Below the pieces are notes generated by a model that saw only the letters and a program-made list of their open reading frames with translations, was not told where the DNA came from and did not search any database. Shown piece by piece: positions 23,124 to 33,967 of a stretch of DNA of 64,000 nt (within the stretch, counting starts at the first letter, position 1; every line of letters begins with the position of its first letter). Where the stretch lies: NCBI GenBank assembly GCA_964034945.1, contig OZ035961.1, positions 3,268,001 through 3,332,000 of the forward strand, given 5' to 3'. Source of the stretch: Chrysopilus asiliformis (lineage: Eukaryota; Arthropoda; Insecta; Diptera; Rhagionidae). The translations under genes and the position numbers were made by a program.

Positions 23124-23371
23124 CAGTAATCCCTCCAACTGCGCGGTTCCGCAACTGCGCGGTTCCGCAACTGCGCGGTTTAGTTTTTAACACCAAAATT
23201 TCGAACTGCGCGGAAAAATTTCGCAATTGCGCGGTTTTTTTTATAATTTTCGTTTAAAAAAACATGTTCCTAACCCCAAAATTTCATACAAAGTAGGGTT
23301 CACCGTGCGCGGTTTCGGTTTGCGCACTCTTTTTGTGGAACGTATCTACCGCGCAGTTGGAGGGATTACTG
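23124..23371. mobile_element. pogo-type MITE at a TA site with CGCGGTTCCGCAACTG repeats
   Basis: The left end is CAGTAATCCCTCCAACTGCG and the right end CGCAGTTGGAGGGATTACTG, a perfect inverted match, each flanked by TA. CAGT- ends with TA duplication are typical of pogo/Tigger elements. Just inside the left end the unit CTGCGCGGTTCCGCAA is repeated in tandem. No transposase. Confidence 0.88.
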
Positions 23372-23399
23372 TACTTAATTACTTACTGCTCATTTAAAT

Positions 23400-24020
23400 T
23401 TACTTTCATTGTCGCAGCCAGTTTCGTTTTGGCGTGTAGCAAAAACTCTAATCGCCACTTTAGAAGCTTGCATTCGCAGTGCGCGTCAGAAATTAGATTT
23501 TCTGAGTGATGCAAGTATTACAACAACTTTTAATGAAAATTAGTTTTTGTTTTTCTCTGATTCACAAAAAAACTTTTTAGTTTACGTACATTATATTTGT
23601 ATCATTTTTTTATATAAAATCTTTTCAACCTTATAAAATTCTGTAGCAAAACTTTTTATAAAATTGTTCAACCTTTAGAAGAATTGTTCAACCTTAAGAA
23701 GTCAATATAATTTATTGATTTTCTAAAAGTAAGTATCATGCTTTAATTTCTCTATAATTTGGTTTACTTTTTTTATAACGATTTGCTCTGTAGATGAAAA
23801 AAAAACTTTTAATTTTACAGTTTTTTTCGTATTTTGACAAGATTTTCAATGTTTTTTTTTCAAAAACGATTTCAAACCACAAAAAAAACCAAGGAAGAAT
23901 GTAAACAAATCAATTTTTCACTAATATTGCATTACAAAAATATATTTTTGCAGAGATCAAACTTAAAAAAACTTGATGGAGAAAATTTGTTTTTAAACTT
24001 TCGCGGTTAATATTCATACT
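23400..24020. other. AT-rich non-coding DNA
   Basis: No gene or repeat recognised. Confidence 0.5.
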
Positions 24021-24156
24021 GAATCTTTTTAATTAAATCGGTTATTTACCGCGTGAAAATTTTAATTCAAAATATATATTTTGAATACTGACCTGACGTT
24101 TCGGACAAAACTATGTTGTCCATGGTCGTAAATAACCGATTTAATTAAAAAGATTC
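24021..24156. mobile_element. foldback element with 29-bp perfect arms
   Basis: GAATCTTTTTAATTAAATCG then GTTATTTAC on the left is the exact inverse of the right arm. The loop of about 78 bp contains ACCTGACGTTTCGGACAAAA and TTGTCCATGGTC. Confidence 0.8.
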
Positions 24157-26315
24157 AACTTGATGGAGAGGTAATATTTTATGCGGTATAACAAAAACAT
24201 TTGAATTGATGATTTTCCTAAAACTAATAGATTAAGAATGTAAAATGAGCTTGCAGTGAAAAAGTTAAACACAAATAGAATAAAAGAAATGTTGTGCAAA
24301 TTGATTTTATTACTAACAAAGGCTTAAAACATGTTCGAAGTGAAATTTTATAGTTGTAAAATGGATCGATTACAAATAAGAATTTATTAAACATCTTATT
24401 GTGGATAGTAGGTTAGTAACACTAAAAAAAAATCAATCAGGATTTTACTATGAAACTTTAATGGAACGAAAATAAAATTATTACACTTATATTCATCTGT
24501 TATTTCAACGTTAAATTTTATTTGTTTTTCCATTTTAACAAAATTTTTAATTAAAATATCAAAGTTATTGATTGGTATCCTCGATTCTGATTTCATCGGA
24601 TTATATACCAAAATTCAAATCGATACAAACGGTTGTTTTAATATTCAATCATAACTCTGTAATATCTGAATTATTTTGAATTATTAATAAAAGTAACAAG
24701 GCTATATTCAACCAAATGAATTGTATTTTATGGGAGAAGTATTTTGTTTTTCATTTTAATAAATATAATATTATATGACATCATCAGGATATTAATTGTT
24801 CAGTTTACATCATATTTTATCGGATAATAGTCCTGGCCAGTCCTATAAAATCAATTCCAGTTAATTAAGTTGCAAAATTAATACAAACACACAAAAAAAC
24901 TGCAAAAAAAACATTTTTAGTTTGATTTGTATGTAAATTACTCCTTAATGGATAATGGATAGAAAAACAATCTGTTTTTTAAAGATTTTATTTTAAATAT
25001 GTCAGCGTTTGTTTTTCATATAAATAAATTGTTGAATAGTAAATTAGTAAAAATTTATTTTGTAAGTATTGTATATCAAATTTTAATAACGCTTCACTAA
25101 AAAAGATGATTTCCTTCTACTATATATTGTTAATAATTTTCAGAACAATAAAAGACTAATCACGGTGTTAAAATTATTAATAAAAATGATACAAGTCTAG
25201 GCAATAAGTAGTTAAACTATAGTTTTATTGTAATATGACTTAAAATTGATAGCTACATGAATAAAAGATTTCACAAACAAATTGTTATTTTTTATTACAA
25301 CAAAGTAGGTATCACTATCCCTTACCTTACAATTATGTAACTAAACGTACGATCAAAAAAATACAGAATATTGAAAACTATCTCAAAGCTGGTTTTACTA
25401 TATGTCCATATGATCTTTAAATAGGGTGACCATATTTATTTTCGGTCAATCCGGGACAAGATGCGAAGAGAAAGAGGCGACGCGGATGTTTGGGAGGATG
25501 ATTGAAACGGAACACAAATGAAACAACAAATTTTCTATAAAAAAAAAGAACTTGAAGAAAACCATGGAAATATGCGCCGCAGGGAAATTTTTTAAACAAG
25601 ATGTGGCGCAATGATTTAATCAACAACAAAACAGTCTCAAGCGAAGGTTTACTTAATTTTTCCATTAAAAATTCTTAACGGAAATTGTAAAAATACCAAA
25701 AAAAGAAGTCCATCGGAGTTCAAATTCTTTGAGATACGCGCGCCGTTTGTACAAATTCGCTGAACAAAATGCTCCACAGGCGAAAAAAATGTATTTTCTT
25801 GTCTTTTCATGGTTTCAAAATAATTTTTTTCGTGCTTGCAAATAGATTTTCGGCTTTTCGACACGCCTCCACCCCTTCGTCCAGCCTTTTTGCGATTTTT
25901 TGATTTTTTATTCAGTGTTACGGCAACTAAATTGAAAATTTACAAAATGAATTCACTGAAAAGAAAAAAACTGTGGAATTTCTGCAATAGTTTCATAAGG
26001 AATTACGTTGTATGTCGAGCTTAATTGAATTAATTATTATACTTTTAGTAGCACCGTTAACATTCGAATTGAAAAAACGAATTATTCTGCTAAGCACTTC
26101 CATTCGCTTCCAATCACACTTTGGAAGGATGATTTTGCACCCTACTATATCTGCTAATGACGCTGGCGACAAAAGTCCTCGAGTTGACTTCGAGCCCAGC
26201 TAGTTTTTAGCAAATTTGTGATTTTTCTCGAATTTAAACCCTCGGAGAAGTAAAAATGCACTATAATTAAATCGGACAAACGGCTGTTTACGATAGAAAG
26301 TGAAGCACAGCAAAA
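24157..26315. other. AT-rich DNA between Fas1 and PHF14
   Basis: No coding exon. Near 25423-25460, AGGGTGACCATATTTATTTT and AATCCGGGACAAG resemble the end of a common class of insect transposon fragments. Near 25571 another GCGCCGCAG motif occurs. At 25845-25920 a C-rich patch resembles the dispersed MITE core. The last part should contain the PHF14 promoter and 5' UTR, but no core promoter motif could be assigned. Confidence 0.45.
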
Positions 26316-29300
26316 ATGGGACCGCGTAAGTGGAAAAAAGTTCTTCGGCTTGTCGCAAATGTGACAGCAGACGGCATTAATTTCTTTGATGGATTTCCTA
26401 ACCTTATTTTAGTAATAAAATCGAAGCAAAAGACCACCCGTCCGCCGAAAATGACCACTCAAACACTGCTGGATTTCGATTTGGGTGAGAGTTCATCGGA
26501 CAGCGACTTCCGGATCGAAGACCACGACGAAAGCGATGATTTCTCGGACAATTCGCAGGAACGCGACAGCGGGGGTGAAGAGGAGGAGGACGACGACGAT
26601 GAAAGTGATTCAGACAGTGGAACCGACTTATCAGACCTAAGGGCCACTCTCTTTGGGTCTCCCAAACCCAACCAGGAACAGAAGAACATCAAAGACGTCC
26701 TCGAACAGGCAAAATCCTCTGAATCCATCAAAGACAAGGTTTGTGTTTTTTTTTAATTATCCGTTGAGATTCGTCTAAATCACGTTTACTTTCAGCTTCC
26801 GACAAACCCGATTTGCTGTGCTTGCTTGGGGGACAGAAGCGACGACACCAACGAAATTGTGGAGTGTGACGGATGTGGAGTGTCGGTCCACGAAGGATGC
26901 TACGGGGTCAGTGACTCTGCTAGCGTTTCCAGCACGATTTCGTCCTGTTCAACGGAGCCCTGGTTCTGCGAAGCTTGCAAGGCCAACATTACTGATCCGT
27001 CGTGCGAGCTGTGCCCCAATAAGGGCGGAATATTTAAGGAAACCGATGTCGGAAAATGGGTCCATTTGGTCTGCGCTCTGTACGTTCCAGGAGTGGCTTT
27101 CGGGGAAGTCGATCAGCTGTCATCCGTGACACTGTTCGAGATGCCTTACAGCAAGTGGGGCGCCAAAACTTGCTCTCTTTGCGATGATGCGCGATTCGCG
27201 AGGACTGGAGTTTGTATCGGGTGCGATGCTGGCATGTGCAAAACGTATTTCCATGTCACTTGGTAAACAATTGCTTTGAAAATGTGGAAAACTCTTAATC
27301 ACGCAAATATTTTCAGTGCCCAGGCAGCGGGTTTCCTCTCTGAGGCGCATTCTGAAGAAGCCGATCACGCAGATCCATTCTATGCCCATTGCAAGGTCCA
27401 TTCCGACAAGACAATGATAAAACACCGGAAGCGGAATTTTAACACGTTGCGACTTAGGATGGAGCAAAGGAAAATGCTGAAATTGGAGCAGCAAAACGAG
27501 AAGCCAACCGATGAACAATTGAGGATTCAGAGGAAGTTGCACAAGCATCAAACGAAATACAAGTCTATTAAGCAGATCAAAAATGATCCATGGGGTGGGT
27601 TTTGCTAGATTTTTTTTTTTAAATTCATCCCTATTAACTTCCATTACTTAATTTTTGTAAATTCCCTGCAGTTCCGACTCAAAAAATGCCAAGACTGTTG
27701 ACTACAAGCGCGACTGCTTGCAGACGCCTAATGCTAAAGGCTGAACTAATGGGAATCGATACCGTTGCACTGGAATTTCAAGAAGCTCAAGTAAAATTCT
27801 GTTTCCTCAGGCACTGTTGATGCATTGCTGATTTAAATTTTACTCCACAGATGGCTGCATTGGCCGATGTTAGAAAGAAATGGCACATACCACCGGCGTT
27901 TAGCGTTGAATTCATTGGTTATTATTTGGATCGAATAACACGATCAAAAGACCTAAAATCAAGTTTAGAAAATCATGTCGAGCTGAACAAGAAGCTTTTA
28001 AGTGAACAGCAAATTCTTAGAGAAGAATACGATCAGGTAATTGATTTGCTTTTGTTAAAAAAGTCGTTATTGTTACGACAAGTCTTTCTTTTCCAGAAAA
28101 TCAAGCAAAACACGGACGTCATAGCTAAAAACAACCAACTCAAAGATCAAGTAACCGCCATGCACAAACAAATCCAGGCGCTCTGTCCAACTAAAACGCT
28201 TCCAACACTTGAAAATATCGGCCGGCCAGTGGTGGTTGTGAATCCGCAAACATCAGCCCCTCCGCCAGCCCGTCCAATGTCGGTACCCACAGCAGCCGCC
28301 CTAAAAATGGGCGTCGGCTTTCCTCTCGTTAACCTTGGATCAAAAGATGACACCGGTCGCATCTTAAGCACTCAACGTCAGGGCAACGACGATTTGGTGC
28401 ATGAGTGTGGCATCTGTAAACGCTGCAATGATCAGCATCTTCTAGCGAAATGTGATACTTGCCATTTTTATTACCATTTAGGGTGCTTGAATCCGCCACT
28501 GTCGCGGCATCCAAAGAAATCGAAACTTTATGGTTGGCAGTGCTCCGAATGCGACAAATCAGACGATTCCGATGTGGCTGTCAATCTTCCAAAGGGACCG
28601 AGGAAGTCTCGCACAAGATTCAGCAAAGATGGCAGCATCGTTCCAGTGGATCCCAGTTTATCACAGCCGACTATTGAGGAAACGACGCCTACGAAGATAA
28701 CAGCGGCGGCAGAAGTTCCTTCCTTGAAGCGAAAATCAATTGATAAGAGTCCAAAAAAGGACTTGGGGCCCACAGAGCCTCCAAACGTCAACGGCACAGT
28801 AGAATCGCCGCAGGAGAAATCTGTAAAGCAGCCCGCAAAAAAAGTCAGACGTAGTCTATCGGCAAAAAAGGACGAAGGGGAGGTGAAAATGAATGCCAAG
28901 CCCGTTGCGCCAACTCCGGAAACTCCTCCCGTTCAAAAAGCAGTAAAACCCACGCCCAACCAAAAACTATCAAAAGCCGACGAACCAAAAAAGACTTTAA
29001 AGCCAGAACCGGTAGCGGGGACAACAGAAAGCGGTGCTGAATCTTCAAGTTCTAAGACGAATTCCAACACCAATGCCAGTGCGAATAAAACACCAGCCGC
29101 GAAGAAAATCAAAAAGAACCGCAAGTCAACTGGCAGCATCGATACTCTAGATGGAAAAGCAGCAGCTCCGAAGCAGAATCATGTTGAGAAATCAGCGCCC
29201 CCAGAAAAGACTACATCAAGTGAAAATAATGCTCAAATAAAATCTACAACGACGACGACGACAGCAACTACCACTGCTAGCCACTCTAGCGCTACAATAG

Positions 29301-30746
29301 CAACAACCACGAATAGTACTTCAATTCTGACCGCGACAACCGCTATAACAACGGCAACTAAAGTACAAAAGGCGAACACTGAGGGTGGTCTAGATCAGGG
29401 GCACAAGCAGAACCGGAAGCGCAGGAAGGAGAAACATAAAAATAAGTACTCATCGGACAATGAGAAGCCATCGGGGAAAGAGCACATCAAGGAGCATAAT
29501 CGGGAACACAACAAGGAGCATAAACGGAAGCGCAAGAAAAAGACTCACGACATGGAAAATCCGAACAATGCAACGGTCTCCATACCGAAAATTAAAATCA
29601 AGGTGGGATGGTTTTTTTTAAAAAAATGTTTTTAGGAGATGCTCGGAAAGGGAAGGGTAAAAACGAGATGCAAAATCCCGTTTCTCTTCATTCCTTTTGA
29701 TCAGCTTTTGTTTTGCTTTACGATAATTCCGTAATTTCTGGAACATTTTGCATAAATAATTAGTTGAGTAGGGCTGACGATTAGCACAGGAACACTTGAC
29801 ATATAGAAATATATACTGGCAAAAGTTGATAGGCTCCAGGACCAAAGACGCCACTAAAATTTCAGCTCTATTAGTTTTTGAGAAATTTTGTACGTAGATT
29901 GACAACAGAAAGACGTTTTTGTAAGATTCTCTATAAAGCAGCCTCCCTCCGAAAGATTTTAAGTAAAATTCAATTCAACCGCAATATTAACAAAATACAT
30001 TTTTCCACAGTTTAAAACTTTACCCCTTCCTGGTGAGGTGGCGCCTGAGCCGCAATTTTTCTATGTTTCCGCTGATATGGTAAGACCACTGGATACATCA
30101 CGACCCACATCAGTGGAGACGGTCGACGATTCAACAATAAATGCGGTAGGAAAACCGAAAATTATTTTCACTTTTCCTCCAATTTATTAAAAAATGCTTT
30201 GGTTTTAGGACGACTTAGTACAAAATACATCACAAACCAGCGATCATTCGAATGCTATAAGAGCAACATCCACCCCAATCGGACTCAAATCCCCAACAGT
30301 TTTAATCGCGACTGGCCACCCGAAGACTCCATCTGGCCCCAAGGTAGCCGTACATCGATTGCCCAGCCCCCGTAAAATAGCCAAGCGAGATTCTGTGGGT
30401 GCAGCAGGCAACATTTCAACGAATGAGACACGGAATGCAACCAGTTTGGCTTGTGATGTTTGCCATCAGCCAGGATCAACACAAAATCTTGTCAAGTATG
30501 AAATGTGCAATCAAGTTTACTTTTTGTCCCAGATTTAATGTTTTTTTTTAATTTGCAGGTGTGATGAATGTCTAAAGAATTATCATTTCACCTGTTTGGA
30601 TCCACCATTAAAGAAAACTCCTAAGAAACGCGGCTACTCATGGCATTGCGCCGATTGTGATCCAACGGTAAGCATTTTCAAATTTCTGTCATTTTGAAAG
30701 GTGATTTTAAATTCCATTTTCCCCACAGGACATTGAATCAACATAA
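26316..30746 (+). CDS. PHF14: PHD finger protein 14 homologue
   Basis: Eleven coding exons give an 1146-residue protein with every joint in phase: 26316-26325, 26413-26738, 26796-27262, 27317-27594, 27672-27790, 27851-28036, 28097-29602, 30011-30145, 30209-30495, 30559-30667, 30729-30746. The acidic N-terminus resembles that of PHF14. From about residue 119, CCACLGDRSDD opens an extended PHD (PHD, knuckle, atypical PHD) with STEPWFCEACK, CELCPNKGGIFKETD and WVHLVCALYVPGVAFG. A charged helical part follows, with RRLMLKAELMGID. PHD2 is at about 566-614 (ECGICKRCNDQHLLAKCDTC) and PHD3 at about 1091-1138 (CDVCHQPG, CDECLKNYHFTCLDPPLKK). This order is diagnostic for PHF14, a nuclear histone H3-tail reader linked to transcription control. 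The Lys/Thr-rich linker between PHD2 and PHD3 is much longer than in vertebrates. An alternative start is the ATG at 26451 (MTTQTLLDF). Confidence 0.93.
26326..26412 (+). other. PHF14: PHF14 intron 1, 87 nt, stop-free
   Basis: The donor GTAAGT follows ATGGGACCGC, and CTAAC with TTATTTTAG forms a branch point and acceptor. The length is a multiple of three with no in-frame stop, so read-through would insert 29 residues. I treat it as an intron because the inserted text (hydrophobic, VLRLVANVTADGINF) is unlike the acidic N-terminus around it. Confidence 0.75.
28037..28096 (+). other. PHF14: PHF14 intron 6, 60 nt, stop-free
   Basis: The donor GATCAG|GTAATT and acceptor TTTCTTTTCCAG| border 60 bases, again 3n with no stop. 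Retained, it would add VIDLLLLKKSLLLRQVFLFQ in the middle of a charged coiled-coil-like helix, which argues that it is normally removed. Confidence 0.75.
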
Positions 30747-31203
30747 AATTATGCAAAACACATTAAATGAAAGTGAACAAAATGAAATTATAAAATTTTA
30801 GTTGGTTACGATGCGAATGATACTTAATTTGATATTCCTCACATTCATTTTTTTTAAGATAAGGTTTTTTTTGTTAATGAAAATGATTGTGTTTTGAAAT
30901 TTCCCCTTCTATTATGATGAGTAGAAATGGACTTATTTATTTTATATTAAAATAAAAATAACAAAAAAATAATGACTTCTTTACTGTTAAGATAGGCATT
31001 ATCGGATAAATGCAGCGACATGTAACTAAATTAAGTTAAGAAGAATTTGCAGAAATATTTTTGTTGCTTTCAGTATTTTTTGCCACATAAATATAAACAC
31101 ATTTCAATTTTATGCGATTAATTGATTTATTTTTTCAATCATTTTCAGATTTGCAGGTGGGAATGTTTTTTTTATCACCGAACCGATAGAATGGTTTACA
31201 TAT

Positions 31204-31356
31204 GGACCTGTCCATAAAATACGTCACGCTAATTTTAGGTTTTTTGGACCCCTCCCCTTCCCTCGTCATTCTTTTCGCGAGAGTTTTGTACTGGCGTCAC
31301 GATACCAAAGACTCACCCCTTCTCCACAAAAGTGGCGTATTTTAAATGACAGCCCC
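31204..31356. mobile_element. GTCCATAAAATACGTCAC MITE, copy 6
   Basis: The left end is ACCTGTCCATAAAATACGTC. The core has GGACCCCTCCCCTTCCCTCG and TTTTGTACTGGCGTCACG. The right end is GTGGCGTATTTTAAATGACA. All in family order. Confidence 0.8.
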
Positions 31357-31725
31357 AGCCCCAATATAGATACGTATTTGCTTGTGTGTATTTCAGTCTC
31401 CCACAAAAATTTTGAACCAATTTCGATCCCGTTTTCATCATTCGGTTGGAAATTACAAGAAGGATTTAGTTTAGTGCACTTTTATCGCACCATCCCAATA
31501 TATTTAAAAAAAAAATAATAGCTGGTAGAAAATCAATCGTATATTACAAAGTCAAATCAATATGATTTAGCGTTTCCAAGAAAATTGCAAAAAACTGTTT
31601 TGTTGGTATGGGGGAGAGGGGAAGGAATGGTGCAATTTTTCCGTTCAAGAACTGTCGAGCCATTTATGAGACACCCAACTGTACAAAATTGCAAGTCTTT
31701 AACTCAATCGTTTCAAAAGTTATGA

Positions 31726-31852
31726 GGCCCTATCACAGAATCCGATACGAATGGTTCGGATCGTAAACTCAATGTTGTTGTTGGTATAAAACACTAACAA
31801 CAACATTGAGATTACGATCCGAACCATTCGTATCGGATTCTGTGATAGGGCC
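31726..31852. mobile_element. foldback MITE with about 57-bp near-perfect arms
   Basis: The left arm begins GGCCCTATCACAGAATCCGA and continues TACGAATGGTTCGGATCGTAA then CTCAATGTTGTTGTT. The right arm is the inverse with one or two differences. The loop is only about 15 bases. The arms are so alike that insertion is probably recent. The flanks (TATGA and TATGG) nearly match, which may be a target duplication. Confidence 0.9.
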
Positions 31853-31861
31853 TATGGTGTT

Positions 31862-31985
31862 CACGGAAAGATGGACGGACGGACATGCGGAAATCAAAAC
31901 CTTTGTCATCCCAAACCCTAGTGTAGTTCATTTTTGTGTCCGACGATTGGTTCGATGCTTTACAAATGGTATACTAAATCTAATA
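31862..31985 (+). repeat. fragment of dispersed repeat B
   Basis: GGACGGACGGACATGCGG, then CTAGTGTAGTTCATTTTTGTG and GGTATACTAAATCTAATATA, follow the order of repeat B but are strongly diverged. Confidence 0.45.
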
Positions 31986-32109
31986 TACTCGTATATGATT
32001 TATAATATTGAGTAATATTAAGGATAAATCTCAAAGCCAAATCAATAAAAGTTTCATATTCAATTTAATATACTAGCAATACAAATTATAATTTCGTATT
32101 ATTTCATTT

Positions 32110-33967
32110 TCATGTCATTGCATCGCCCATTTCATCGTCATCCAAGACCAAGTCATCCAGCATTTCCTCCAAAGTAATCCTCGGAATGCCAGACTCCTCC
32201 ACCTCATCTGTTGTAACGGCAATTTGTTTAGATGTGTCCTTGAAGATGTTGACATTTTGACGCAATCCAGGATCTTCCTCTAAATCTTCCAAGAACTCCA
32301 AATAATCCCTAAAAAAAAATTCATTAGCATTTTCTTATCACAAAACTCAATTAATCGATTCGTACTTCATGCCCTGATCGGAGCCAGTGTCCATTTCATC
32401 ACCAGCCAAGCGTTTCAATTTCCAATTGCGATTATTTTTCCGGCCCTGCTTATCACCGTAATGTTTCTTCACGAGGATCACATCTGGAATTTTATCACGA
32501 TCCAATTTTTCGAAATCTGCATTATTTATGTTTGCATCTTCCAAATTATACCCCAACACAGAGTCCCCGAGCTTCAAAAGATGACCCAAGTGAGTTTTAG
32601 TGTGAATCGTGTTTTCATTGATTCCCAATTCACACGCCTTTACCACCCACACATCGCTTAGTACGTGTTTGTTTGAAATTTTACCCTGGCCAGGGAACGT
32701 TTTTCTATTCTTATCGAAAACGACTTCAATGTCCATCACGATGTATTCGACTAACTGTCTAGGGTTGCAGATCGCTTCAAATGGCTGACGATAGTACACA
32801 GTGCTGGTCAGTTCAGCAACTACAACAGAAAATATTGTTAATAGGATTAGGGAAACAATTTAAATAATGGAAATATTACTTTGAGCGGAGAGCGGATCAA
32901 TTAGATGAATGGTGTTTGCGACTCTCTGGACCAAACAAATGGAAGCAATACTTCCGAGCTGCTGCTGAAGCCTTTTGTTCAAACAAACTAAACTATCCTT
33001 GGAAATGGGCACGATTTCCACAGAAAATGTGAACTTATAGTTGTAGGAATTACTGTGGATGTCGTGCGAAATCAAACGCTTCGATTGGGCAGATTTTACC
33101 GGCAGCATCGTACTCAGAAAGTCGACCATTTTCCTGGCGTGATTCTCGTTTGCGTAGTAGAAATCCAAACCTCCGTGAATGGGTTTGATGCCCAAAGTGT
33201 TCTCGTGCGCCTTGTGCTTCAAAATGAGCTGCTCGAGATAGTAGAACGTCTTCTTGTTCTCTGCCCTTTGCCTTACTTGGACCAAACAGCGCCAAAAGTC
33301 TTTCGCTTCTGTACGATGGCAATCGTCGCACATTTGATTGTTTATTGTGAACTCAACGATGAATACCTGCTGCAAAATGGTTCCTCCGAGCACCTCTCCG
33401 TGAACTGTCAACTTTACTTTTATTCGCTTCGAATGTGGCTCTGTCCAGACAAAGCCAGCGTCTGTAAGTTTCACCTCCTTCAATCCCTTGAGACGCTTCA
33501 AACAAATAGCGAGTAGTTCTCTGGACTCCAAAGCACAGTTCACCCATTCGCCAGGAGGTTGCAAATAGCGTTCACAGTTACGACAGAAATAGAGAACCGC
33601 CTGCTTTGGAATTCCTTCTGTGATGTCTACATGATTCCGTAGACAGGCTACGCACATGTTCGCCGGATTGGGCTCTATTAGAACACCGCACTCGCAGCAT
33701 AATCTAAAAATGTATAAACTCGATTTGAATCAATCTTATTTGAACTTTTAATGAAATTTTTTTTGGTATTTTGGTAGTGAAGGAGTTTTTAAGGAATCGG
33801 ATGTAGAACAATTAGTTTTATTCCCAATTGATTGTGAAAACCATTTCGATGAGAAGATAACCACAAAACCAAATTTGTGTGGATGCTTCAGGAACATTTA
33901 CTTACATTTTCCCATCTCCCGATGGATTCTCCTCTTTCGAAGTTGCTCCAAAGTCTACGTACTCCAT
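32110..33967 (-). CDS. Nmd3: 60S ribosomal export protein NMD3
   Basis: Four coding exons on the minus strand (33967-33906, 33703-32880, 32819-32366, 32308-32110) give 512 residues in consistent phase, close to the roughly 500 of animal NMD3. MEYVDFGATS starts the protein. The N-terminal zinc-binding region has CCECG (about 23-26), CVAC (38-41) and CRNC (61-64). Highly conserved blocks follow: ALESRELLAICLKRLKGLK, DAGFVWTEPHSKRIKVKLT, MCDDCHRTEAKDFWR, KKTFYYLEQLILKHK, HDIHSNSYNYKFTFSVEIVP. Near the end RKNNRNWKLKRLAGDE is a basic NLS-like stretch and ITLEEMLDDLVLDD a leucine-rich export signal. NMD3 is the conserved adaptor that binds pre-60S subunits and hands them to Crm1/exportin-1 for nuclear export. 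No damage was seen. PHF14 converges on it 1.36 kb away. Confidence 0.96.

Larger units (their letters stand above)
30747..32109. other. convergent intergenic region PHF14-NMD3
   Basis: It holds the 3' UTR of PHF14 (AATAAA-like strings near 30950), two MITEs, a fragment of repeat B and the short 3' side of NMD3 (AATAAA on the minus strand is not clearly placed). No other gene seen. Confidence 0.6.

Noticed and set aside
27120..27644. 174-codon minus-strand frame
   Set aside because: It is the antisense shadow of PHF14 exons 3 and 4, whose PHD residues are clearly conserved on the plus strand.
33055..33516. 153-codon plus-strand frame
   Set aside because: Antisense of the conserved NMD3 exon 2.
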